Source of the DNA: Durusdinium trenchii
Taxonomy: Eukaryota; Sar; Dinophyceae; Suessiales; Symbiodiniaceae
NCBI GenBank assembly: GCA_963970005.1
Contig: CAXAMN010029061.1
Location: 57,596 to 121,595, forward strand
Direction: 5' to 3'
DNA length: 64,000 nucleotides
Part shown: positions 24,925 through 34,100 of the stretch, piece after piece
Position numbering within the stretch: the first letter of the stretch is position 1
How the letters are laid out: every line of letters begins with the position of its first letter
The notes under the pieces: generated by a model
Databases searched by the model: none
What the model saw: the letters and a program-made list of their open reading frames with translations, nothing else
What the model was told of the DNA's origin: nothing
Position numbers and translations under genes: made by a program

Positions 24925-26724
24925 GTGGGCCATGGTAGAATGTGCCCCGTGGACAGACTGTTTTAAGACGATCCCAGAAAAGGCGTTGCTGCCTAGCTCT
25001 TCTGGCAGGGTCCGTGCTGTCCTGACCAAAGGGGATGTGGGGCAGGGCAGCAGTAGCAATTTCAGCAGCCTGTATAGGGCAGATGCAATAAGCGTTGTGG
25101 GCACTAAGGATTTATCATGCTGCTGTGGCCAAGTTTGCAGCAGCATTGCTAGACCACTTTGTTCATATAGATGTCGGAGATCCTCATGGCCTACATGTAG
25201 AACCGCTTGACTTTTGCCAAGGAGCTTATAAAACTTTTTGAGCGGAGTTAACTGTTTGAATGTGTTCGAGGATGTTCTCCACCAGCTCCAGACAAGTGCT
25301 CTCGTGTGTACTGAAATTGGTATATTGATGGGGCAACTTTCTGAGGCAAGCAGTATTCTTCGACGTAACTGATGTAATGCCTGTTGCCGGGTTTCTTCTA
25401 TTGACCCATTAGCAAATGCAGTGGGGTCAATAAAAACTTTGGTAGGGATCGTGTGGTGCTTCTCTGATTGCGGGTGAGGTGTCAGCCTCGGTTTCATCTT
25501 AAGAAGCACTCTGATGAGCTTATGGTGGCATGTCTGAATCCGATACCTTCCTGTAATCTGGACATGTAATTGTGCAGTATCTAAGAAGATACTGGGCACC
25601 AGAACCCGATCAAGAGGTGATTCTACAGTGTGACCATGCTGGTTCGTGTAACTGTAGGTCGGAAAGGTCGGGTCGACGTCCATAAGCCCACCTTTGCTGA
25701 GGAAATCATCCCAAATTTGTGGGTGGTGTTGGTCACAGCGGTTGAAGTCACCTCCTATAAAGACAGGGTGTTCCTCAAGTGCTAGGATGGCCTGAAAAAC
25801 TTGGTTAACTAGGGCTTTCTGGCTGTTAGGCGGCAAATAGACTGAGGCAAGCCATATTTGACAGGCTTGGAAGGATACACGGGCAGCAACCGCATAGTGA
25901 TCAACTAGAATTTTTTGGTTACAAAGGTTCCAACCAGGAGGAACAAGTATGGCAACTCCTGCTTGTGGGTTCGGAACTTGTTTTGCTAACGCAGTAGATT
26001 TTCGAATGTCCGGCCACGTATGTGCAAGGTGTTGTAATTGCACTTGCGTCCATTTAGTTTCCTGTAAGAGAATCGGTGCTGTCTTTAAAAGCGATCGAAT
26101 GACCCAGGTTTTGTGGGCATTATTTAAACTGTCTGGAGACCAGCTATTCAGGTTCCAGCTGTAAAGGCAACGAATGGACACCGGGAGGGTGACGGGACGT
26201 TGAAGTCTGAATTCTACGATTTGTTGACATAACTTCCAAAATTTCCACGGGACGAGCTGCAATGTTGTAACATCGTTAGGCATGACTGAAGGGAATGATG
26301 GGGGGCTGATAGCTTCCGCCGCATTCCATGTTCGATGATCCCGTAGGAGCCGTATCAATGTCCGCATTGCATCTTCAAGTTCGATATGCGGGTGAAAACC
26401 ACAGGCAGCAGCAAGGTCGCTTGCCTTGATGCGTCTGTACGCCACTTTTGGAGAGAGAAAATGTATCAAGAAGTGCAATGATGGAACTTGAGTGAGAGAT
26501 CTTCCACAGTGTTCACGATAAGAAAGCCAGTAGAAAGCCCGGAGCCCTGTCGAGATGGTACGCTGTATTAAACGGAGAGTGCCGATAGGCAGACGAGCAA
26601 GAGCTGTCATAACACTGACAGGTGGGCCTGAGCCCTCTGGAAAACAATGTTTGCCGGTTCTCCGTAAATACAGGCGCGGTGGACGCGAGGACATGCAACT
26701 GATATTGCTCGATTTTGCCTTCAA
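24925..26724 (-). pseudogene. LINE endonuclease (EEP/APE-like) region
   Basis: A minus-strand ORF (26,724-24,619, 701 codons) whose first 600 or so residues are meaningful. Endonuclease-exonuclease-phosphatase motifs are in the usual order: SWNLNSW (about 189-195), ILLQETKW with the metal-binding Glu (218-225), GVAILVPPG, SVYLPPNS, GGDFN (324-328) and SPLDRVLV (369-376). The usual C-terminal SDH box is degenerate (HH-L near 396). The family nicks target DNA to prime reverse transcription. Near 24,92x the meaning passes to another frame, where the reverse transcriptase begins, so one base has been gained or lost. The remainder of this ORF is out of frame. Confidence 0.85.
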
Positions 26725-27273
26725 CTAAGATTAGAGGCAGTTGGTCGAGGACTTTATGACAATGATTTACGAAAGGATTGCTGGCAAATATGTTAGCCTG
26801 AGCCAGAGCACCTTGCGCAAGTCTCCAGAGCGCACATCCAGGTTCTTGTAATGTGTACAGGAAGGGTGCTTCTACAAACCATGTATGCGCTCCTCTCTGA
26901 ATGGTAGCGGTTGCCCACCATACTTGAAGATCATAATTTCGAGTGTCTCTTTGAGTCTTATCAAATAGATATTGACTGCTTCTGGAGGGCCAACATACTG
27001 TGCATGCAACGGTTTGGAATTGTAATCAGCTACCAGGAAACCCGTTTTTCCATCAGGGCAGCTCCCTACGACACTTCGTAGGAAGAGAAGGGCTCGAGCA
27101 AGAACTTTCTGTGAGAAAAGGCCTTGTTGATAGGCTGCTAACAAAGGAGCTGTGCTTGTTCTTCCTAACGCATCCGCAATGATGCTTGTGAAGGGTAGCC
27201 ACTGCGGTACCGCAACATGGTCAAGATGTTGGCTCAAGCCAGCTTGTTCGAGGAAAGCCAGAAATTGTGGCAT
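26725..27273 (-). pseudogene. LINE linker between methyltransferase and endonuclease
   Basis: A 133-residue frame (27,273-26,872) rich in Leu and aromatic residues, with no recognised motif. It runs into a different frame (about 26,871-26,700) that reads as protein up to the endonuclease ORF. Two frameshifts, near 26,875 and 26,700, are implied because the protein-like reading jumps frame twice with little loss. It probably belongs to the LINE polyprotein. Function unknown. Confidence 0.5.
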
Positions 27274-27284
27274 GCCAATGGCTT

Positions 27285-29003
27285 TCAGCCTTGAGGTAGC
27301 CTGATTTCGTTGGTCACCTTGAATAGCTTTTTTTTTGTCAAGTATGGCGGTGGTATGTTACCAACAGTAGGTTGCGCAACAATAGGTTTATCCAACGGTG
27401 ACATGACTAGAGCACGGTAATCAATGTGCCTATATGGTTCAGGTTCAAGGTCAGTCTTTGGAGTATGCTTGATTCGCTCAAGAGACTTGATAACGTCTTG
27501 TCGAAATTGAATATAGTATTTGCGCACAGTGACAGTGTCAGGGTGTGCAATGTTGGTGATGCTAGGTTGTCGACCTCGAACCCATTCTTTCAGATCTTCT
27601 GGCGTACCAATGGCAATGCTAACAAGTTTGGGATGGAATGAATTCCCTACAAAAGATCGGATTGTGCGCGATGTTAGCAAGTAGCTAAATTTCTTGATAC
27701 TGGCGAAGTTTTGGCTGAGGCCTGAGATTTGAAGGACTTCTTGATCCGTAAGGAATCTGAAAGGCAACTCAATACTTTGATTGTGAAACAGTGGTAAGAC
27801 ATCTTGTAACGCAAGATCTTTGTCTTTGTTAGATGTGTTCGTAATAAAGACTCGGAGTAAGTGCATCCAAGCTGGGATGTAGATCGAGGGAATCATAGTG
27901 CTCCATTGAAAGGCCGGGATACCCTTCTCATCACTGAGGTTTGCTAAGGATGCAAAACGATCACGCGAATTTTAATAGGAAATGCGCCACAAAAGTGCAG
28001 TAGGGTGGTAGCTAGACCAACTGTATCGGAGAGCTAGGTCGCTGATTGTCCTGATAGGACGCATGAATGGTTGTATGTGGACTTCTCGTAGTACACCCCT
28101 TTCTTGAAGAAGGAGTGGACTCCAGTCATCTGGCCAGGCCAGATCTGCTGCATGGTGAACTTGGGATTCCTTAGCCTCGTGAGAGATATTGTTCTGAAAG
28201 AAGATTCTTATCCGTTTGGCTGGTGACAAAGTCGAGGCGCACCACGTTAGATCAGTTTTTTGGAGGTGCCTCAAGCCAAGACATCCTCTCATGAAGCGAA
28301 AGTGCTCAGTGCGCATTGAGCCCGCATTCTCTATGAAGAAACGTATGCGGCAACTAGGGATGACGGTAGTCAGCAAGTGTAGAGCAAGATGGATTGTGAA
28401 GAAGAGTACACTGGCTGGGCCACAAATGCCCAGAAAGCCTTGGTCACCTCCAGCATATGTCAGGTCAGTGCATGGGCTGCCTCCAATAACAAAGAAGTGA
28501 CAATCAGAGCATAGGGCAGTGAATTCCCGTAACAATCGGGCATTGTCTACAAAGAGGTTGTCTACATCTTTAGCATAGTAGAAGGCACCTCCTCCTTTGG
28601 AGCTGTGTTGCCATATCTGATCGACAGAAATGCCGTGCTTTTCTCCTACCAAATACCGCAGCGTTTCATCCTTTTCACAGAGGATGCATGCTTTAGGGCG
28701 ATAGCCAATTTTGGACTCAATGATGTCAACTGAGGATCCACAGCCATCAAACATACTTAGAATGGCATATGGAGGCTTACAAACTTCACCATCACCCGAT
28801 GAGCTGGCAGTAGTAAAAACGGCTTTATCCAGGCCAGCTCCACCTTTGATGCTATCCGTGGTGTAAGGGCCGGGCCTGGTTGGGCTACTGTTAAGTCGTT
28901 GAGGAGCTCCTGTTGCAGTAGAGGAACAACGACACGGGTCGCCATTCTCTTGCTGCCAGTTGAGACTATTGACAATATTGAAGAAGGTTTCTCCCAACCT
29001 CAA
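27285..29003 (-). pseudogene. DNMT3-like DNA (cytosine-5) methyltransferase domain of the LINE
   Basis: Two minus-strand ORFs in the same frame (29,003-27,972 and 27,896-27,285), separated by one TAA at 27,972-27,974. An upstream frame-mate (to about 29,500) ends in a TAG at 29,010. The first ORF has motif I (SMFDGCGSSVDII, residues 83-95), motif IV with the catalytic Cys (GGSPCTDLT, 174-182), motif VI (FIENAGS, 223-229; usually ENV) and motif VIII (RIRIFFQN, about 264-271). The second has motifs IX/X (SRTIRSFVGNSFHPKLV, 76-92). GGSPC-D-L and the GN-FHP ending are closer to DNMT3 than to DNMT1. The domain would transfer a methyl group from SAM to C5 of cytosine. All catalytic residues are present, and one stop codon separates the halves. 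Readthrough or an assembly error would restore a complete domain. Confidence 0.88.
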
Positions 29004-29501
29004 ACTGGGCTACAGAGCACAATGACCAGGCACGATGAGTATATCATCTTCAGGAGGGCGGTATCTTTCTTCCGCAAAGGTGTCCTGAGTATTATGCTGT
29101 GTAGAGATTTCAGTCGGATGTGAAGATTGTTTACCAGAGGTAGTTCTCTTTTTGGAACTAAGCAGGACTTTGGAACCACGACCATTCTTGCTTCTCTTGC
29201 CTTTGTCTAGTTTGCATGTAGACTCGGTTTCAACTATCCAAGAGCTGTCAGAAGCACAATCTTGGCAGTTCGGGAGGGAATCGTGCATCGATTCGGCTGC
29301 TCCTGGAAGCAAATTTTCCGTCCATGGTGCTGCCGCATTAAAGAAGTCGTGACTGTCTGCTTGGGACGCGAGTGGTTCTCGTCCGGAAGGTCGGAACTTC
29401 GTGATTGGCTTTTTTGCCACAGACCCGACAAGTGAAAGCAACTTTGGAGCTGGCTTTCTCTCCCAAGGGAGAGAAGAGTGTAGCAACAAAATTGTCAAAG
29501 G

Positions 29502-29743
29502 TTTTTTCCACGAGTGCGGACGCCATGTGGGCGGAGTGCCCAGGTCATCATTGAAGAGAAAGAAACACAACATGAGGGGAAAAAGAACACAAGCAACAAA
29601 ACCAAACAAAAACCAACCAAAACAAGAACCCAAAAACAACCAAAAGGCCAGAGGCCGAATCCCCTCATCTGAACGTGTTTCCACTGCACGAAGGTGAGAC
29701 AGGTGAGAAAAGTTGGCTGAAAACTATCCATGGGCCTGAATTC
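29502..29743 (-). mobile_element. SINE-like repeat copy S7
   Basis: Minus-strand copy from GAATTC to the A-tail (T-run 29,502-29,507 on the plus strand). Its inverted pair is TGAGGGG/CCCCTCA around a TTTGGTTGG-rich spacer. It lies against the 5' end of the LINE methyltransferase ORF and contributes spurious N-terminal codons (rich in Phe, Leu and Trp) to that frame. Nearly the same sequence, inverted, is at 30.63-30.83 kb. Confidence 0.75.
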
Positions 29744-30180
29744 ACTACGAAAGTCGGTCGGTAAGGTGCAAAGCGGAGTGCGAAGCCCCATCCACAAAAC
29801 TGTGACTAAAAGGCCACTGCATCGAGTGGCGAGAGTGACAATAGGGCTTTGCAGGAGCTGCATTGTTTGTTGTCAGCAGGTCTGATTCTTGTTCGGGAAA
29901 CCAGTTGTTGCCCTGCTCAGCATGCCGTGGAAAAGTCCCTTCTCGTTGCACAACCCTTTCAACTGATTGCGCGAACGAAGCGAGAGGCATATCAATGGTC
30001 AGGCAGTAGAGGCAGAAGCAAACGAAGGGGGCTTGCTGACCAGGATGATGCCATTCCCCCCGAAGGGAGGTCTCCTTTGCACCTCTCAGCATTCAAGGAG
30101 TGCCAAGGCGGCACACTCTGTTCCTGAAAGAAAGAGAGGCGCCAACGTGCCAGCATTCTCCTGTCACGTGCAAGGCCCAT

Positions 30181-30225
30181 GTGAAACAAGTGAAACTGTG
30201 GACCTATCCTAGCATGGTACTTGTG
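30181..30225 (+). repeat. Inverted repeat, left arm
   Basis: A 45-bp arm starting GTGAAACAAGTGAAACTGTG. Its reverse complement is found at 30,598-30,642 with two mismatches. The arms enclose an LRR C-terminal exon relic. Confidence 0.9.
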
Positions 30226-30374
30226 CCTCTTTGTACAGCAATGCCCTGCTCAATGCATTTGACAAATGTGAGCAACTAGACAAGCCCCAGTGGCTCCGAT
30301 TCTTGCCGCCAAATGCCAACGACCAATGGAGAGAAGACTTCCAAGAAGCCATACCCTGGACGGCAACGCTCTGA
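30216..30374 (+). pseudogene. LRR_5/BspA-like C-terminal exon relic
   Basis: The plus strand reads NALLNAFDKCEQLDKPQWLR then FLPPNANDQWREDFQEA to a stop. This matches the post-LRR tail of the 17-18 kb copy (AFEMCAKL..PTWIRLLP ... EEWADF). The preceding leucine-rich repeats are missing. It lies just inside an inverted repeat (arms 30,181-30,225 and 30,598-30,642), so it has been moved or captured as a unit. Function cannot be inferred from this fragment. Confidence 0.6.
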
Positions 30375-30597
30375 CCACAGCGGGGATTGGACTGCTGCTC
30401 TGCTATTTCGATTTTGCGAGCCAGGCTTGAGAAGAATCAGCAAAGCCATCATTTCGGTTGTCGACATTTCAGTGAGCTTACAGGAATGAGAGCCTTAGCT
30501 TTCGCTCCCAAAAGGCTGGTGGCAGAGAATCGCAATGGAAGGTTGCCAGGGGGAACCTTAGTTCTCCTTGCAGCGGCCATGCCATGACCATTGCTGT

Positions 30598-30642
30598 CAC
30601 AAGTACCATGCCAGGATAGGTCCACAGTTTCACCTGTTTCAC
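30598..30642 (+). repeat. Inverted repeat, right arm
   Basis: Reverse complement of the left arm at 30,181-30,225 with 43 of 45 positions matching. It also forms the head of SINE-like copy S8. Confidence 0.9.
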
Positions 30643-30832
30643 ACTCACCTTCATACAGTGGAAACACTTTTAGATGAGGGGGATTCGGCCTCTGGCCTTT
30701 TGGTTGTGTTTTTGGGTTCTTGTTTGGTTGGTTTTTGTTTGGTTTTGGGGTTGCTTGTGTTCTTTTTCCCCTCATCATGTTGTGTTTTCTTTCCCTTCAA
30801 TGATGACCTGGGCACTCCGCCCACATGGCGTT
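30630..30832 (+). mobile_element. SINE-like repeat copy S8
   Basis: Plus-strand copy very similar to S7 through the GTTTCAC head, the GATGAGGGGGATTCGGCC box, the TTGGTTGG-rich spacer and the CCCCTCA arm. It loses similarity inside the 3' module, just after CCCACATGGCG, and has no A-tail. Its 3' end is therefore truncated or replaced. Confidence 0.65.
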
Positions 30833-30938
30833 CTTCCTTGTCCTTGTCTGACCTTCCTGCAACGGCACAGAACCAATGGTTTGTGAAAACTGCAAGTACT
30901 GGTCGAGGGTAGAAAGCCTTCCTCAGTTCCGTACTCGA

Positions 30939-31180
30939 GAATCTACCATACATTGGGAAATGCAGCACCTTTGGATGCGAATTTGAATTTGTCCATGAGA
31001 ACACCAAGAAAATCCTGGAACCTTGTAGTCCGTCAGTGCTTTGTGCAAGCAGAGCAGAAAGGACAGCTGAAGAAACGGGCCAAAGCCATTAGAGTCCCGT
31101 CTATCAGCACTGATCGTGTTGCCCTATGCCTTTTCACACACTCCAGATGTGCGCCAGGTGTGTCTCTGGCCACCAGTGGA
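30939..31180 (+). pseudogene. LRR_5/BspA-like N-terminal relic
   Basis: The plus strand gives VLENLPYIGKCSTFGCEF then EFVHENTKKIL, matching the N-terminal domain of the 17-18 kb copy (LEQLP.IGGSSTFGCEL.FV..DTGKLL). After a deletion of about 14 codons the match resumes in another frame with WNLVVRQCFVQAEQKGQLKK. A third frame then gives LPYAFSHTPDVRQV at about 31,120-31,165. Three frames within 240 bp make this a clear pseudogene. Confidence 0.7.
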
Positions 31181-34100
31181 GGCAGAGCCAAGGGCTCCCT
31201 CCATCTTCACTGCCAAATGGATTGGAGCGAGCAGCAACAGCATTCAGCAACGCACTTGAGCTTTGCCACAACCAGCGTCAAAGCGTGGGACCGGTGGCAT
31301 TGACTGGAAGACGGCTCTCGGGGACATTTGGTGGTGGGAAAAACAGTCCACTATGGCGATTCCTGCCTGGAAGGAGAGGTCTCCATTTCGGAATTGCAAA
31401 AGCAAGAGAACAAGAAATTGTTTTCTGTGCGGCCTTTTTCAGGTTGTTCAGTCCGTCAGCCTGTCAATTGGTCATAGTCGAAGAAGTGAAAAAAAACAAA
31501 GTGTAGAGGGCTTTCGCTTGTGAGCCGAAAGCTTCTTCAAGGCAACCTTTGAATGTGCGGGAAGAAGTTGAGAGTAGAACCGTGCACTAATCGGCCCGAG
31601 GACCTCTGTCCTTGTCCTGGCGCAAGCCCTGCATGTACAAAGTGTGCAGTTCAAACGGCGAAGTTTCACGAGAGCTCTGCACGACTCACCCAAAGACGCT
31701 CCCCCTCCCAAAGACGCTCCCCCTCCTGTGGAGGAGGCCACAATGGCTGTTTGTTCACCTTCGCAGAGCCTTGTTGGCTGCATCACAAACAGCGCAGCAT
31801 GCCACTTGTGAAAGCACTGCAGGCAAATTGCCTTTCGTAAGGACCGCGCTCAAGAGCAATTCTCGTTTGATCGCTGCTGCCAAAAAACAGCTTGCCTGTC
31901 TGTCTTGCCGATGTCTTCTCAACGGAAATGCTCATGTGAGCATGATACACACTTTCTTGCATGCCTCTGAGGTTTTTTTGCAAGGATTCACTGCTCCACA
32001 CATGTTTCACATTGGTCACTTTTCGTCTCACCCGCACGACTCACCGTCTCCTTGCCGTCCGTGCAAATTGGAGTTCTTTCGCACTGTGAGGTTGAACGGT
32101 TTGAAGTTTAAATGAATTTGGTGACAGCAATCTTCTTGCAGATCTTTTCAATGGAGTCATGAAGTCTCCAGATGCTGCAATTCATCGCCCTGTCCCTTGG
32201 CAACATTTTCGGCTGTATGGGCAACTTGGAAAGCTGCAGGCAACTCAGTTTCAGTTGGACTTCCTTTGAAGTGGCAGGTTTGCAAAACGCAAATCCACTT
32301 TCGACCTTTTTCCAGTTCTGCATATTGTGGTCTGTGCCACGCACTGCAAGGAACTGGTTGAAATCAAGAGTCCCTGAGAGATTGAAAGAAAAAAAAGATG
32401 GGACGCTGAAACAACCAGTGTGTTTTTTCGACATCAAATGGCTTTTCAACTCGTATCGTTTCCTTAAGCTCGAAAAGCACCATTCCAGAGCGACCAAAAA
32501 ATTCAAAAACTGTCAATCACAATTTCTTTTTGGTTTGAAAAATGTTTCTGGCCTCAAAAGATTGTTGGAGCTGAGCAGTCTTTCGACCTCAAAATTGTGT
32601 TTTGAGCCCCCAGCAAAAGCAAAGAGAGGAAGATGCAAGTGTTCATGAATGCACTTGATGTTGATGTAGAAAACAACATGCAAATTGGACAATTCACTCG
32701 ACCAACAGTTTTTCGCACAGGGGAACCGCTTCTGTTCAGTCATTTGAGTTCGTTTTTGTGTAGTGAAGATGTTTCTCTTTGTGTTCTTTTCTGGCGTTGG
32801 TCGTGGTTTCGCTGTTCACCTCCATTTGTTGCTTCACTTTCAAAAGATGTTTCAAGCCGTTTTTTTGTTTTTGACAACGAAAAATACATTGACAACGAAA
32901 AATACAATTACAGTCGTTGTTGCAACGCTGTCTTGCAAGTGTGACAAACAGGTTTTCCGAGTCTGCACTTTCCGTGAACAGTGAATCTGCAACGGCAAGA
33001 GAGTTGCATTTGCGGCCGGAAAACGAGGGCAAGCGCTGTGAGCTGGAGTGGCCACAGTGCACCCGTCTTTCACGCGCAAACCCGGCTCTCAGTGCAATTC
33101 GTGGAAGGTGTTGAATGGGAGTTCTTGCGACTCCATGCAGACAAGCTTCATGCTGTGCGATTATTCAATTTTTGTCTGACAGATTTTTTCTGCGCTGCGC
33201 GCGTGGCACGCGCAAGAGTACGTGAAGCAAGCAAAAAGTGCAAACAAACATGTTCCAACTGGCTGAGAAGCAAAGAGGCTGCAGAACTGTCGAAGTCATT
33301 TTTTGTGTGCGGTGTTTTCTTGCTCTTCCCACCCTCCTGACATTTGGTTTCGACCTTGCAACGCGCCGTGACAGTGAAAAAACACCACCACCAACAATCA
33401 TTACACACTCAAATCAACACATTGTGATCGTGTGTGTGCGTGTCATCTGGTTCTTGGCGCTGTGAGAAAGCAGTTGGGAAGATGAGAAATAAATCCAAAG
33501 AACAAAATAAAATGGAGTGCAAAAAGAATCGAATGAACCTTTTCACAGAGACAGAGACTCAGAACCTGTCCATTAAAACTTTGAATTGAGTCGGTTTAGC
33601 TGTAACAGCTGGGACGAGCCAAGCAAGGAAACAGGGTCTAGGTTTTGTATCTTCAAGGGATTCTCCGAAAATTCTGTTACCTTGGACCTCCGCAATCAAA
33701 ACATTGTGTGAGTGATTGGTTTCAGAGTTCTGCACTCCACTTGTCGTCTGAGAACTGACATGTGTGATGTAATCTATGAATGCAGTCGACGAAGTTGACA
33801 AAGAATCTAGTTGTTTCCAACAGCTTGAAACCGTTGATTGAATTCAAACTTATTTGTCATGCGTGTGCACTTCTTGAAAAGCAAACCTGCAGTTCGTGTT
33901 CAAGAAGGTGCCACATTTTCTCGTTCAGAAGGAGGAGGCAGAGGCTCAAGACTTGGACTTCCCAATGGTCTAAAAGAATTGTTTGAGCGAGTGAGAATTG
34001 AATTGCGTAAATTGAGCAACATGTGGACAAACTGTAATTTATCCTCTAAACCTGCATATTTGTATTACGTTGCAACGTCGCCCCAACACGGTGAGAACTG

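Larger units (their letters stand above)
22324..29501 (-). mobile_element. Non-LTR (LINE) retrotransposon with embedded cytosine methyltransferase
   Basis: A single minus-strand element of about 7.2 kb. Reading 5' to 3' it encodes a lysine- and serine-rich leader, a DNMT3-like cytosine-5 methyltransferase, a linker of about 180 residues, an apurinic-type endonuclease (EEP fold), a reverse transcriptase, a thumb/connection region and a C-terminal CCHC-like segment. Order and content are those of an APE-type LINE with a captured methyltransferase. Frames are interrupted by at least two in-frame stops (29,010 and 27,972) and frameshifts near 27,280, 26,880, 26,700, 24,920 and 23,895, so this copy is not autonomous as written. 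A SINE (29,502-29,743) abuts its 5' side, so the true start is hidden. No poly-A or target duplication was identified at the 3' side. Confidence 0.85.
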
